A stretch of 45,189 nucleotides of DNA. It comes from Gloeobacterales cyanobacterium ES-bin-313 (GTDB lineage Bacteria > Cyanobacteriota > Cyanobacteriia > Gloeobacterales > Gloeobacteraceae). The stretch spans positions 1 to 45,189 of the forward strand of contig JACMLN010000117.1 of the NCBI GenBank assembly GCA_014379585.1. Direction: 5' to 3'. The notes below the pieces were generated by a model. The model saw only the letters and a list, made by a program, of their open reading frames with translations. It ran no database searches and was not told where the DNA came from. Both the position numbers and the translations under genes were made by a program. Positions 25,212 through 34,754 of this stretch are shown here, one piece after another; within the stretch, counting starts at the first letter, position 1, and the number at the start of each line of letters is the position of its first letter.

Positions 25212-26105
25212 ATGAATCGTTCTTGGCCTGCGAGCCTGAGCCTGGCGTTGGTCCTATCAGTATTCAGTCCTCTCGGTCTGGCCTTGGCGCAAGCCCCAAG
25301 CTCAACGCAACAGCAACTCTTTAACGACGCCTTTAATCAACAGAATAAAGGCAACTACGCGAAGGCTTTGTCTCTGTGGAGTAAGGCTATTGAACAAAAT
25401 CCCAACGAACCAGCAGCCTACGTCAATCGTGGGATTACGCGCTACTATCTTAAAGATCTGCGTGGTGCCGTTGAGGATCTGAGTGTTGCGATCGGCAAAA
25501 AGGCAGATTACACCGATGCCTACTATAACCGTGGCACCATCCGCGACTTACTCAAAGATTATGCAGGTGCCCTAGAAGATTTTGAAAAATACCGAGAGCT
25601 CGCTCCTGTTGAAGCAAAAAATGCACAGCTCACAGCAACGATTGAGGGATTGCGCAAAAAAGTAGCGGCGGCCACTACGCCTGTTGCACCGACCACGCCA
25701 CCTGTCGCAACGACGCCACCTGTTCCAACCACGCCACCTGTCCCAACCACGCCACCACCAACGACACCACCGCCTGTCGCAACCGATCCACCCGTTGCTC
25801 CTTCGACGGCCTTTATTCCGACTACGCCAACGCAGTTACCCCCTGGAGTTGTCTCGCTTGGGAAAATCAGCGGGTACGATGCTACGACGGATGATCTTCT
25901 GCTTGGCTTGAAATTGAGTGCCTCCCGCAAACTACTGAAGACCTCAGATCTGACCTACAAGTATTCCCAAAACTTTGTCACGCAGATGAAGCGGGGTGCC
26001 ACCATCGACCAAGCCCTCAAGCGCTCCGGGCTTGGCAAGCAATCCATGCTGAGGCTTGCATGGCGCGGTGCAGCATGGCGAACCTATAAGGTCTTTATTC
26101 GCTAG
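25212..26105 (+). CDS. Secreted TPR protein with Thr/Pro-rich linker
   Basis: 297 residues. A signal peptide (cleavage near ALA-QAP, residue 26) precedes two to three TPR repeats (about 35-135: NQQNKGNYAKALSLWSKAIE, YVNRGITRYYLKDLRGAVED, YYNRGTIRDLLKDYAGALED). A low-complexity TTPPV/PTTPP linker (about 155-190, encoded by degenerate 12-bp units) leads to a C-terminal domain of about 100 residues (VVSLGKISGYDATTDDLLLG...). It is likely a periplasmic scaffold. A GGGAGAG purine run supports the ATG. Followed by a shared terminator with the convergent kinase gene. Confidence 0.75.
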   Translation: MNRSWPASLSLALVLSVFSPLGLALAQAPSSTQQQLFNDAFNQQNKGNYAKALSLWSKAIEQNPNEPAAYVNRGITRYYLKDLRGAVEDLSVAIGKKADYTDAYYNRGTIRDLLKDYAGALEDFEKYRELAPVEAKNAQLTATIEGLRKKVAAATTPVAPTTPPVATTPPVPTTPPVPTTPPPTTPPPVATDPPVAPSTAFIPTTPTQLPPGVVSLGKISGYDATTDDLLLGLKLSASRKLLKTSDLTYKYSQNFVTQMKRGATIDQALKRSGLGKQSMLRLAWRGAAWRTYKVFIR

Positions 26106-26126
26106 CTTGGAACAAATGGCAAAACC

Positions 26127-26154
26127 AAGCGAAGCTTTCCAGGCTTCGCTTTTT
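26127..26154. terminator. Bidirectional Rho-independent terminator
   Basis: AAGCGAAGC (26127-26135) and GCTTCGCTT (26143-26151) form a 9-bp stem with a 7-base loop; T-tract 26150-26154. It lies between the convergent TPR and kinase genes and can serve the kinase only partly because that gene stops at 26157. Leftward it would be followed by GGTTTTGCC. Confidence 0.85.
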
Positions 26155-26156
26155 AA

Positions 26157-28097
26157 TTAATTGGGCGGTTGTACTGGAGTTGCTGCCGGTTTGAGACCAT
26201 CGGAAGAACCACTATTCACCGGAGCGGATTGTGACTTGAAGGGCGAAGCCGATCCTTCTGGTCTGACTGGACGGAGGACAACCGTTGGTTTCTTCTCAGG
26301 AGTTGGTGACTTTTGAACAGGCTTGATAGCAACTTTCTTAGGCCGCTCAACGGGTTCAACAGGTGGTTTTGCAGGTCTTCTGACCGCAAGCACAGGCTTC
26401 TTGCGGGGTTTTTCAGGTTCTTCGGGCTTGATAGTCGGTTGGGACGGCTGCGACTGAACAGCTACTTTTTTGAGTGGTGAGACGGCTGCAACTGCAGGCT
26501 TTTGTGGGGGGGTGATCGGCTTTTCTGCTGTCGAAACAGAAGCCGGATCAGTGGGCTTTTCTGGAGTGGTTGTTGACGGACTAGAAGGTTTTTCTGCTGT
26601 TGTCGTTGATTGAACCCCAGGCTTTTCAGGGGACGTTGCTGCTGTTGAATTCTCCGGATTTTGCCCTCCTATTGGCTCTATCGTCGAAGATTCAGGTGCC
26701 GCAGGATTTGTCCCAGAACTAGGCTCCCCTGGATTGAGGGCACTGGGTACCACAGTTGGGGAAGAATTTTGGCTAGATGGCTTGAGCACAAAAAACCCAA
26801 CAGTGCCGACTAAGAGCGCAGCAAGCACACCAGCACCGACCAGTACAGGTGCCTTGGAAGCTGGCTTTTGAGGAGCCGGTGATCCAACAGCCGGATTCGG
26901 AACGACCACTGGCTGCTGAGGCAGAATCGGTTCCGGTACGGATGGGGGTGGATACAACTGACTCAGTGTCGGCTCTTCGGCAGAAAGCACTGTCGGTGGC
27001 TGGGCAGATCGATTCGGTTGCTCAAGAACCGGGAGCGATTCGACCAGAAACGTGGAGGGCTGAGTTGCAGAAGTTTCAGCAGGTGTGGGTGCTGGCATGA
27101 AGACCGTCGCATCACGGGCAACAGCAGGAGACACTTCCGGTGCCACATAAGTAGGGGGTTGGGCAGGAGGCACAAAGACCTGACCAAAGAAGGTTTCTTC
27201 GCGGTGGGCAGGAGCAGTATCTTCCTCTTCTTCCGCAACTGGCAGTAAGGCATTGAGGTTGGGCATAAAGCCGGGAGCTGCATTGTTCAGCTGATCCAAG
27301 GCTGCCAGAACTTCTTTGGCAGACTGGAAGCGGTCGCGAAAATGGTAGCGAATCATCTTGTCAATAATCGCCACTAACCCTGGGCCGGATTTAGCGTACT
27401 GCTGCCAAATCATTTCACCCGTCTCAGAATCTTCCTGCAGAGACATCGGTGTGATGCCCGTAATTGCCTGCACGGCTACCATGCCGAGGGCATAAATATC
27501 GCTGCTTGGGCGAGGCTTCCCACGGCCTTGCTCTGTGGCCATGTAACCTGGGGTACCGATGATCGTTCCGGCTACTTGGTTCTGAGCGGCGTTGCGGTTC
27601 CAGATCTTTTTGACAGCGCCAAAATCGACCAAAACTAGTTTGTCATCTTCCCAACGGCGAATCAGATTGTCCGGTTTCACGTCTCGATGGATAACGCCTT
27701 GCTCGTGGACAAAGGCGAGCGTGTGAAGCACATCTCGCAGCAACAGAATCGTTTGTTCTTCGGTATAAGGCTTTTCTGGGGTAAATTCAGTACTGAGCAA
27801 ATTGCCCTTGATGTACTCCTGCACCAAGTAGAACTCTTGATCTTCTTCGAAGTAGGCCAAAAGGCGTGGAATCTGACTGTGGTTGCCAAGGCGCTCTAAG
27901 GTCTCAGCTTCGCTTTGGAATAGGCGCCGTGAAATCTGTAAAGAATTTGGATTGTTCGTATTCGGCTTGAGGAGTTTGACGACGCAGGTTGGGCTACCCG
28001 GCCTACGCGTATCTTGGGCGAGATACGTCTCGCTGAATCCTCCAGCTCCGAGCACTTGAAGAATTTTGTACCGCCCGTCCAGTAATCTACCGATCAT
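26157..28097 (-). CDS. Membrane Ser/Thr protein kinase (Hanks/PKN2 type)
   Basis: 646 residues. The N-terminal kinase domain (about 10-270) has the cyanobacterial glycine loop GAGGFSETYLA (17-27), Lys41 in VVKLLK, the catalytic loop VIHRDVKPDNLI, VDFGAVKK in place of a strict DFG-x-A, and TIIGTPGYMATEQ with PSSDIYALGMV. A Pro/Thr/Ser-rich stretch follows, then one transmembrane helix (PVLVGAGVLAALLVGTVGFFVL), and about 220 residues of Pro/Lys-rich low-complexity sequence, presumably periplasmic. Catalytically intact. Likely senses envelope state and phosphorylates cytosolic targets; substrate unknown. Confidence 0.92.
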   Translation of the reverse strand: MIGRLLDGRYKILQVLGAGGFSETYLAQDTRRPGSPTCVVKLLKPNTNNPNSLQISRRLFQSEAETLERLGNHSQIPRLLAYFEEDQEFYLVQEYIKGNLLSTEFTPEKPYTEEQTILLLRDVLHTLAFVHEQGVIHRDVKPDNLIRRWEDDKLVLVDFGAVKKIWNRNAAQNQVAGTIIGTPGYMATEQGRGKPRPSSDIYALGMVAVQAITGITPMSLQEDSETGEMIWQQYAKSGPGLVAIIDKMIRYHFRDRFQSAKEVLAALDQLNNAAPGFMPNLNALLPVAEEEEDTAPAHREETFFGQVFVPPAQPPTYVAPEVSPAVARDATVFMPAPTPAETSATQPSTFLVESLPVLEQPNRSAQPPTVLSAEEPTLSQLYPPPSVPEPILPQQPVVVPNPAVGSPAPQKPASKAPVLVGAGVLAALLVGTVGFFVLKPSSQNSSPTVVPSALNPGEPSSGTNPAAPESSTIEPIGGQNPENSTAATSPEKPGVQSTTTAEKPSSPSTTTPEKPTDPASVSTAEKPITPPQKPAVAAVSPLKKVAVQSQPSQPTIKPEEPEKPRKKPVLAVRRPAKPPVEPVERPKKVAIKPVQKSPTPEKKPTVVLRPVRPEGSASPFKSQSAPVNSGSSDGLKPAATPVQPPN

Positions 28098-28196
28098 TGA
28101 CTGCTCTCAAGAGAATAAATACGCACTACAGATGCTATCCCAAGTCTGTTGTACCAGAATTCACTAGGGATACGCTAGGACGTAGGTTTAAGCCAC

Positions 28197-28721
28197 TCAG
28201 TCCTTCAAAAAAGGGGGCAGTTGGACGCGACCCATAGACGAACGAGGCGGGCTGACTTCACCTGTTGGCGGCGCAGGCTGGCTTGGGCGTTCAACGAGGC
28301 TGCGCAGTTGCAGCACTTGGCGTTCGAGGAGAATCAGACGCTCTTGGGCGCGGGCAAGTTGCACTTGCGCAGTCCGGGTTTGGTTTGCCTCCACCTCAAC
28401 TTGATGCTGAAGTTCACCGATTTGCGTCTCTAGTGCGTTGACTTGGGGAGAAGCAACACGCTCAGTTTCCAGAAAAGTCTGCAATTTTCCGACGCGCTGT
28501 TCGAGGGATTGAATCAGTTGGGTGGATCGATCCAAATTGCGGCGCAATTCCGCAAGTTCGGCCTGTTGGCTGGCAATCGTTTGCCCTTGAATGTGGAGTG
28601 CATCGCGGTCGGCTTCGCTGCTGACTTGGGCTTGACGGAGCAATTCCATCTGCTCAAGGCAGAGTTTTTCCGCTTCTTCGGCGGCTCGTTTCCAGTACTC
28701 TACTGAGTGATCGTCGCTCAT
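28197..28721 (-). CDS. Coiled-coil protein (174 aa)
   Basis: An unrecognised protein. Residues 5-150 are heptad-rich (VEYWKRAAEEAEKLCLEQME, LIQSLEQRVGKLQTFLE, RLILLERQVLQLRSLVE), predicting a long coiled coil; the last 25 residues are Pro/Ser-rich and end in VQLPPFLKD. Probably cytosolic. It lies in the same direction as the 88-aa gene and coaBC upstream and the kinase downstream (99-bp gap), suggesting one transcription unit. Confidence 0.65.
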   Translation of the reverse strand: MSDDHSVEYWKRAAEEAEKLCLEQMELLRQAQVSSEADRDALHIQGQTIASQQAELAELRRNLDRSTQLIQSLEQRVGKLQTFLETERVASPQVNALETQIGELQHQVEVEANQTRTAQVQLARAQERLILLERQVLQLRSLVERPSQPAPPTGEVSPPRSSMGRVQLPPFLKD

Positions 28722-28759
28722 CAGCGTCTACCGCGCCCGTTGCCTTGCATGATAGCGCT

Positions 28760-29026
28760 TCAAGAAGACAACTCCGATGCGTAAAATACTTCCATGGCAT
28801 AAAGCACAGAGACTTCGTTGAGCATGTCTGTAATCAACTGATGGGTATCGTCATCGACCCGTGCATCGATTACTCGCAGCAGTTGTGCAACGGTTTCTTT
28901 CTGGGTTTGCAGTTCTTCAACAGTGACGACTCCATCGGCGAGGGCTGCTTGCCAAGAAGCCATCCGGCTGACAACACCAAATTCGAGTTCACCACTTTGT
29001 TCATCAAACCAAGGTGTACGGGTCAC
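28760..29026 (-). CDS. Conserved-looking small acidic protein (88 aa)
   Basis: A small soluble helical protein: [38 protein letters not shown] and VAQLLRVIDARVDDDTHQLI. It resembles an uncharacterised small protein that recurs in cyanobacteria, as I recall it. Its start lies 23 bp inside the end of coaBC, implying translational coupling. Confidence 0.65.
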   Translation of the reverse strand: MTRTPWFDEQSGELEFGVVSRMASWQAALADGVVTVEELQTQKETVAQLLRVIDARVDDDTHQLITDMLNEVSVLYAMEVFYASELSS

Positions 29027-30224
29027 AGGTCGCTACCAAACAGTCCAAGAGGTTATGGGCGAGCACCAGCTTACGGACGAGGGGAACCTCAATGCACTGG
29101 CCACTTTTGCTTAAAAGAATAGCTCGATTTGTGTCACTGCCGAAGCCTTGTTGAGGCTTATCAATGCGATTGGCAACGATCCAGTCTAGATGCTTAACAA
29201 AAAGCTTCTTGCGGGCGAGATCCAGAAAATCCTCTCCCGTTTGCGCAGCAAAACCGACCAAGATCTGTTCTGGGCGCTTGCGTTCACCCAAAGTGCTCAA
29301 AATATCTGGCACAGATTCAAGGGGCAGAATTTTCGGAAGCTCCGCCTTGGCCAACTTCTCAGTGTGAAAGGTCTGTGGGCGGACATCGGCGACTGCAGCG
29401 CTCATGATCGTGATGTCGGCAGTGGCGAACTGGGAAAATAGCGCCTCAGCCATCTCGTCGGCACTGATCACCGATTCGCATTGGATTCCTTGAGGAATGG
29501 CCAACTCCGTGGGGGCGTAGACCAAGTACACACTTGCACCCCGATGCGCCGCCGCTGCCGCTAGGGCAAATCCCATACGCCCTGAACTGGGATTGCCGAT
29601 AAAGCGGACTGGATCAAGAAATTCGCGGGTCCCCCCTGCACTGATCAAGACGGTTCGTCCTAACAGATCTTTCTTCCCGCCGGTTAAAAGCAGCGAACCG
29701 AGGTAATCGACGATTTCTAAGGGTTCTACCAGTCGTCCTGTGCCAACACTGTCGCAAGCCAAGCGACCCGTCTGTGGCCCTAGGTGGTGAAAGCGGTTCT
29801 GCAAGACCTGCCAGTGGCTCTGGACGGTCGGCTGTTCCCACATCTGCGTGTTCATGGCTGGAGCCAACAAGATCGGGGCAGCAGTAGCAAGCACGATGTT
29901 CGTCAGCAGATTATCGGCCAGACCGAGGGCGAGCTTCGCAGCAGTATTGGCAGTCAGCGGGGCAATCAAGATCACCTCTGCCCACTGACCAAGGGTAATG
30001 TGCAGAGGCGCACCGTGCTCCGCGCTCCAAAAATCGGCATCGGTGTAGGCACGCTCACGGGCAAGGGTGGCAAAGGTGAGAGCACTGACAAACTGCTGTG
30101 CCCCATCTGTGAGGACGACGCGAACCTCAGCCCCCGCTTTTGCCAGTGTCGAGACCACCTCGCAGACTTTGTAGGTGGCGATGCCCCCTGTAACGCCGAT
30201 CAATACCCGACGGCCTGCAAACAT
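29004..30224 (-). CDS. coaBC: Bifunctional phosphopantothenoylcysteine decarboxylase / phosphopantothenate-cysteine ligase
   Basis: 406 residues in two domains. N-terminal CoaC flavoprotein: [18 protein letters not shown], the [20 protein letters not shown] region and [11 protein letters not shown]-terminal CoaB from about 190: [38 protein letters not shown] and a K-x-K-L-P-like [11 protein letters not shown]. Makes 4'-phosphopantetheine in CoA biosynthesis, feeding AcpS encoded at 24714. It follows a 68-aa gene by 2 bp and overlaps the 88-aa gene by 23 bp. Confidence 0.95.
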   Translation of the reverse strand: MFAGRRVLIGVTGGIATYKVCEVVSTLAKAGAEVRVVLTDGAQQFVSALTFATLARERAYTDADFWSAEHGAPLHITLGQWAEVILIAPLTANTAAKLALGLADNLLTNIVLATAAPILLAPAMNTQMWEQPTVQSHWQVLQNRFHHLGPQTGRLACDSVGTGRLVEPLEIVDYLGSLLLTGGKKDLLGRTVLISAGGTREFLDPVRFIGNPSSGRMGFALAAAAAHRGASVYLVYAPTELAIPQGIQCESVISADEMAEALFSQFATADITIMSAAVADVRPQTFHTEKLAKAELPKILPLESVPDILSTLGERKRPEQILVGFAAQTGEDFLDLARKKLFVKHLDWIVANRIDKPQQGFGSDTNRAILLSKSGQCIEVPLVRKLVLAHNLLDCLVATCDPYTLV

Positions 30225-30226
30225 GT

Positions 30227-30433
30227 TTAGGGCCGGGGAAAGGTGCGCTCAAATTCACTGAGCAATTCGTCGATCTCTTCGATGGCGTAGGTAATATCCT
30301 GGCGCAAGGGATCGCCAAGGTCTTGACGGGTCAACATTTCTACGAGGTTGCCGCGATCAAGGCGTTTTTTCTCGATTGCGGTTCGCAACTGGTCTTCGTC
30401 CATGGATAACAGCCAAATCGGTGCTCTGGCCAT
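30227..30433 (-). CDS. Small hypothetical protein upstream of coaBC
   Basis: 68 residues from ATG 30433, or 58 from ATG 30403 (MDEDQLRTAI...). It is helical and acidic, with EMLTRQDLGDPLRQDITYAI and EIDELLSEFERTF. No family recognised. It ends 2 bp before the coaBC start, so it is part of that operon. It is divergent from the TPR gene at 30486. No Shine-Dalgarno is convincing for either start. Confidence 0.6.
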   Translation of the reverse strand: MARAPIWLLSMDEDQLRTAIEKKRLDRGNLVEMLTRQDLGDPLRQDITYAIEEIDELLSEFERTFPRP

Positions 30434-30485
30434 TCTGACATGGACGATTCGTTACAATGAAAAAGCCCGAAATTTCCGACTGGCT

Positions 30486-31376
30486 ATGAGCGATATGCGT
30501 CTTCTGTTGAGTGGTCTGTGCCTGAGTACTCTGTTGATGGGCACAGCGGCCAACGCCCAAGCACCTCTTTTCTCTGTCCCTGAGCTTTCGCCAAAGCAGT
30601 TCCAAGAGCGATCCCTGCAATTGTCGCAAGAAGCGCTTCGTCTGATGCAAGTCGCCCGCTACGAAGATGCGGAAGCGCTCGCTTCTCTGGCAGTGCAGCT
30701 GTCCCAGAAAAATTTCCAGTCCTACACCATCCTGGGCATTGTTTATCTTCAGAATAATAAAGCCGATCTTGCCCTCAAGACCCTCAAAAAAGCAGTAGAA
30801 ATTGCCCCAGACAATTCGCGCGTCTATTTCAATTTAGCTCTTGTCTACCAGCGCCAAAAAGACTATGCAAACGTTGCCAGCACCCTGGAAAAAGGACTCA
30901 AGCTCGATCCAAAAGCTTCCGATGAATACTTCAATCTCGGCAATGCTTATATCATCACCGACCGCCGCCCTGCCGCCCTTAAAGCATTTGAGTCCGCAGT
31001 CGCCCAGAAAAAAGATTTTTGGGAAGCAATTAACAATATTGGTCTATTAAATTATGAACTCGGCAATATCGAGGAAGCCGAAAACCGTTGGCAGCAGGCC
31101 GTCAGCATCAGCGACAAAGCCGCAGAACCCCGGCTTGCCCTCGGTGTCGCCCTCTATGCGAAAGGCAACCAAGAAAAAGGTCTCAGTCTGGCCGAAGAAG
31201 CCTTTCGCCTCGACAAACGCTACAGCCAACTCGACTATCTCAAAGACAATCTTTGGGGAACGAAGTTGCTGCGCGAAACCGCGAAACTCCTAGCCACCCC
31301 ACGGATCCAAGAGGCGCTCCAGCGCATTCCTGACACGACTGCTGATATCGACGGAACAGTCAGCAGTACGCCTTAG
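30486..31376 (+). CDS. Secreted TPR protein
   Basis: 296 residues from ATG 30486, chosen because a signal peptide begins there (SDMRLLLSGLCLSTLLMGTAANAQ, cleavage near residue 22-24); the frame is open upstream but that part would run over the divergent gene. At least five TPR units follow (NFQSYTILGIVYLQNNKADL, RVYFNLALVYQRQKDYANVA, DEYFNLGNAYIITDRRPAAL, AINNIGLLNYELGNIEEAE, EPRLALGVALYAKGNQEKGL). A probable periplasmic protein-protein adaptor. The 259 bp after it (31377-31635) show no gene. Confidence 0.8.
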   Translation: MSDMRLLLSGLCLSTLLMGTAANAQAPLFSVPELSPKQFQERSLQLSQEALRLMQVARYEDAEALASLAVQLSQKNFQSYTILGIVYLQNNKADLALKTLKKAVEIAPDNSRVYFNLALVYQRQKDYANVASTLEKGLKLDPKASDEYFNLGNAYIITDRRPAALKAFESAVAQKKDFWEAINNIGLLNYELGNIEEAENRWQQAVSISDKAAEPRLALGVALYAKGNQEKGLSLAEEAFRLDKRYSQLDYLKDNLWGTKLLRETAKLLATPRIQEALQRIPDTTADIDGTVSSTP

Positions 31377-31635
31377 CCGATCCATTTTCAGGCCTTAGGC
31401 AATATTCGGACTTGGGTTGGAACTCACCGTTGCTGCACCCTGCCAGCCTGTAAAGATTTTCGTGTCTTGATCAATGGCAAACGGCAGCGGCAGTGCTCCT
31501 CAGCTTTTTGGGCATCTTGAAACCAAAACAGACAATCAGCCAAAAAGGGCGTTACGATTTCGGTGCTGCTAGGCTGTGATCACAAGCGCACGCTTTGCCA
31601 TATTAAAAGAAGCTCAAAAAACGTATTAAAAAACC

Positions 31636-33927
31636 ATGAGCAAATCTCTCGTCATCGTCGAATCTCCTGCTAAGGCCAAGACCATCGCCAAAATTCTTGG
31701 CAAGAACTTTGTTGTCAAAGCTTCTGCAGGCCACATTCGCGACCTTCCCCAAAAGGAAATCGGCGTCAACGTCGATAACAATTTTGAACCCAAGTACGTG
31801 ATCATCCCTAAAAAAGAAGATGTCGTCAAAGAACTGCAGGGAGCGGCTCGTAACGCTGATCACATCTACTTGGCACCTGACCCCGACCGCGAAGGGGAAG
31901 CGATCGCTTGGCACCTTGCCCAAATTCTCGAAATCCCGATTGAGCGGATGCAGCGCATCGAGTTCCACGAAATTACCAAGCAAGCGATTCAAAATGCTGT
32001 CGCCCATCCCCGCAACATCGACATCAATCGTGTCGATGCCCAACAAGCGCGCCGGATCTTAGATCGTCTAGTCGGCTACAAGCTCAGTCCATTGCTCTGG
32101 AAAAAAGTGCAGCGCGGACTCTCAGCTGGTCGGGTTCAATCGGTGTCCGTGCGACTGATCTGCGACCGCGAGTACGAGATCAGAGCTTTTGTCAGCGAAG
32201 AATATTGGACCGTTCATGGCCAATTTCAGCAGACCAGCGACAAAGCACCCCGATTTAGCGCCGATCTTGTTCGCTGGGCCGGAAAGAAACCTGAACTCGG
32301 CAACGCTGAATCCGCCAATGCGGTTGCCACTGCCCTGCAAGAAGCGACCTGCACCGTCGATTCGGTCAAAACCCGCGACCGCCAAAAAGATCCTCAGCCC
32401 CCATTTATTACCAGCACGTTGCAGCGCGAGGGCGCTTCTGCCCTGAATCTCACGGTCAAGCGGACGATGGCCATTGCCCAGCAGCTCTACGAAGGCATTG
32501 AACTTGACGAAGAAGGTCCGGTGGGGCTGATCACTTACATGCGCACAGACAGTACCCGCGTCGCCGAAGAAGCCCAAGATAATACGCGGGATTTCATCCT
32601 CTCCGCCTACGGCAAAGAATACTACCCAAGCCGCCGCCGCCAGTACGGTGCCAAAAAAGGTGCCCAGGATGCCCACGAATGCGTCCGACCCACCGACATC
32701 AACCGCACCCCCGACAAGATCAAAAAATCTTTAACACCCGACCAGTTCAAACTCTATCGCCTGATCTGGCAGCGCTTTGTCGCCAGCCAAATGGTCGCCA
32801 CGACGATTGAAACTCGAACTGTCGAAATCAAAGCCGCTGTTCCCAGTCGTCGCCAAGATGCCCTGTTCCGTGTATCGGTGAGTCGAACGACGTTCGATGG
32901 CTATACACGGGTCTACGAAGAAGCCCGCGAAGAACAGACACCCGCCGAAGAAAATGGCGCAGCCCCCGTGCTCGAAGAAGGTGAAAGCCTCACGCTTTTG
33001 GCCGTCGAACCGCGCCAGCACTTCACCCAACCCTCACCGCGCTACTCAGAAGCAACTTTGGTGAAAGCCCTCGAAGAACAGGGGATCGGGCGACCAAGTA
33101 CCTATGCGCCAACGATCGCGACGATTCAAGATCGTGGTTATGTGACCAAAGAGGGGCGGACGTTGACGCCTACAGACTTAGGCATGAAGGTCAACGAGCA
33201 GTTAGTGCAACATTTCCCGAATATCGTAGATACCGAATTTACGGCTCGCATGGAAGCCAATCTCGACGAAGTCGAAAATGGTACCCAGCCTTGGACAAAG
33301 CTGTTGGCAGATTTTTACGGCCCCTTTCTTGAGACCCTCAAGGCTGCCAACGAAGAGATGAAGCGCGTCGTGATCGTCACCGATTACCTCTGTGAAAAGT
33401 GTGGCTCACCCCTACTCAGTCGCTACGGACGCTTTGGCAACTTCCTAGGCTGTTCTGCCTATCCCCAGTGCGACTTCACCCACCAACTGACGCGGGACAA
33501 CAAGCCTGTTCCGAAGGATCGCCCAGCTATCGGCGTTGTCTGTAAGCACTGCGCCCACGAACCCATGACGATCAAGTTTGGTCCCCATGGCGAGTACCTC
33601 AAGTGCGGCAGCTGCGGCAAAAGTCAGCCTAAATCCACCGGGGTCGATTGTCCGAAGTGCAAAGTCGGCAGCATCGTCGAGCGCCGCTCGCGCATGGGCA
33701 AGAACTTCTACGGCTGTGATCGCTACCCAGAGTGCGACTTTGTCGTCTGGAATAGACCGATTGCCACGCCATCCTGCCCAGAGTGCAATTCGCTCCTCGT
33801 CTTCAAGCCCCTCAAGCGCGGCGATGTCGTCGCCTGCACCAGTTGCAAATTTGTCGCCCCAGCCCAGGAATTTCTGCCCGATCCTGAGGAGGAGACTGCT
33901 GAGGAACTGGTCGAGGCTACGGTCTAA
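31636..33927 (+). CDS. topA: DNA topoisomerase I
   Basis: 763 residues of type IA topoisomerase, which relaxes negative supercoils. TOPRIM domain: LVIVESPAKAKTIAKILG, with PDPDREGEAIAW carrying the acidic metal site. The catalytic Tyr is Tyr301 in GLITYMRTDSTR. Then HECVRPTDI and GIGRPSTYAPTIATIQ. The C-terminus has four Cys4 zinc-ribbon modules (CEKC...C...C, CKHC...CGSC, CPKC...C...C, CPEC...CTSC), the normal bacterial arrangement, without the long Lys-rich tail of some cyanobacterial enzymes. The tail is acidic (PDPEEETAEELVE). The single HIP1 octamer noticed lies in this gene (31900-31907). Confidence 0.97.
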   Translation: MSKSLVIVESPAKAKTIAKILGKNFVVKASAGHIRDLPQKEIGVNVDNNFEPKYVIIPKKEDVVKELQGAARNADHIYLAPDPDREGEAIAWHLAQILEIPIERMQRIEFHEITKQAIQNAVAHPRNIDINRVDAQQARRILDRLVGYKLSPLLWKKVQRGLSAGRVQSVSVRLICDREYEIRAFVSEEYWTVHGQFQQTSDKAPRFSADLVRWAGKKPELGNAESANAVATALQEATCTVDSVKTRDRQKDPQPPFITSTLQREGASALNLTVKRTMAIAQQLYEGIELDEEGPVGLITYMRTDSTRVAEEAQDNTRDFILSAYGKEYYPSRRRQYGAKKGAQDAHECVRPTDINRTPDKIKKSLTPDQFKLYRLIWQRFVASQMVATTIETRTVEIKAAVPSRRQDALFRVSVSRTTFDGYTRVYEEAREEQTPAEENGAAPVLEEGESLTLLAVEPRQHFTQPSPRYSEATLVKALEEQGIGRPSTYAPTIATIQDRGYVTKEGRTLTPTDLGMKVNEQLVQHFPNIVDTEFTARMEANLDEVENGTQPWTKLLADFYGPFLETLKAANEEMKRVVIVTDYLCEKCGSPLLSRYGRFGNFLGCSAYPQCDFTHQLTRDNKPVPKDRPAIGVVCKHCAHEPMTIKFGPHGEYLKCGSCGKSQPKSTGVDCPKCKVGSIVERRSRMGKNFYGCDRYPECDFVVWNRPIATPSCPECNSLLVFKPLKRGDVVACTSCKFVAPAQEFLPDPEEETAEELVEATV

Positions 33928-33971
33928 GGCTAGTTGAAGAATAGGCATCGCGGGCGCAGCACGATGCGTCC

Positions 33972-34682
33972 CTACTTGCCTGGGGTAAAGTTTTCAGCAC
34001 CGAGAATCACCCGTGCCGAAAGAATTTTGTCTCCAACTTGAAGCTTTTGAGCGCGCGTCATGCCATCAACAACGTAGCCAAACACCGAATAGCGTCCATC
34101 CAAAAAGTTGCCCCGTGGATTGACCATCTCGTTGTTGGCGTAGGTGATATAAAACTGAGTCGAGCCGGAGTTAGGGTTCTTTTCGGTGTGGGCAAGGCCG
34201 ACGGCTCCAGGAAGATGACGCATCACCGGGAAAACACTCTCAGGAATGCCTGCTTGCTTGAGGGTTTTGCCGTAAGTTGGTTGCGACTTGCCTTCAGGGA
34301 TAATTTCGATCGGGATTTGACGAATTTTGCCCGTAGCAGGGTCGATATAGCCACTGTCGTTGCCACCTTTAGGGTCGCTGACTTGAATCAGATATCCCTT
34401 CTCTTGACGGATAAAAACAGTGTTTTTGTACACCCCTTTTTGGACGAGATCAATAAAATTCCCGGCATTGAGGGGGGCACGATCCCCATCGACAACGATC
34501 ATGATCCGCCCTTTGCTCGTCTGCATCTCGACGAGGGCTTTGCCTTTGAGTCGGGGCAAATTGGCATAGGCAGTTGGAATCTGCACTGGTTCTGGAGCCT
34601 TCGACTCTTGGGCACTGCTCCCAGCCGCATTCCCTAAGGCGAGCGTTCCCCCCAAGAGCAGAGCTAACCATCTTTTCCCCAT
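33972..34682 (-). CDS. Secreted cyclophilin-type peptidyl-prolyl isomerase
   Basis: 236 residues with a signal peptide (RWLALLLGGTLALGNAAGSSA). The domain shows VEMQTSKGRIMIVVDGDRAPLNAGNFIDLV, then a long insertion before VGLAHTEKNPNSGSTQFYITY (the Q-F-x-I motif), and FLDGRYSVFGYVVDGM, as in cyclophilins. The YKNTVFIRQEKGYLIQ strand lacks the usual Phe-His-Arg motif (F-I-R here). It probably assists folding of periplasmic proteins. It is convergent with topA, with 44 bp between stops. Confidence 0.88.
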   Translation of the reverse strand: MGKRWLALLLGGTLALGNAAGSSAQESKAPEPVQIPTAYANLPRLKGKALVEMQTSKGRIMIVVDGDRAPLNAGNFIDLVQKGVYKNTVFIRQEKGYLIQVSDPKGGNDSGYIDPATGKIRQIPIEIIPEGKSQPTYGKTLKQAGIPESVFPVMRHLPGAVGLAHTEKNPNSGSTQFYITYANNEMVNPRGNFLDGRYSVFGYVVDGMTRAQKLQVGDKILSARVILGAENFTPGK

Positions 34683-34754
34683 ACCAATCTCCTAGCAAAA
34701 TTGCTGCGCTGTCCTCTATGATACCGGGCAGAGCTTTCACAATTGGATTTGCCA

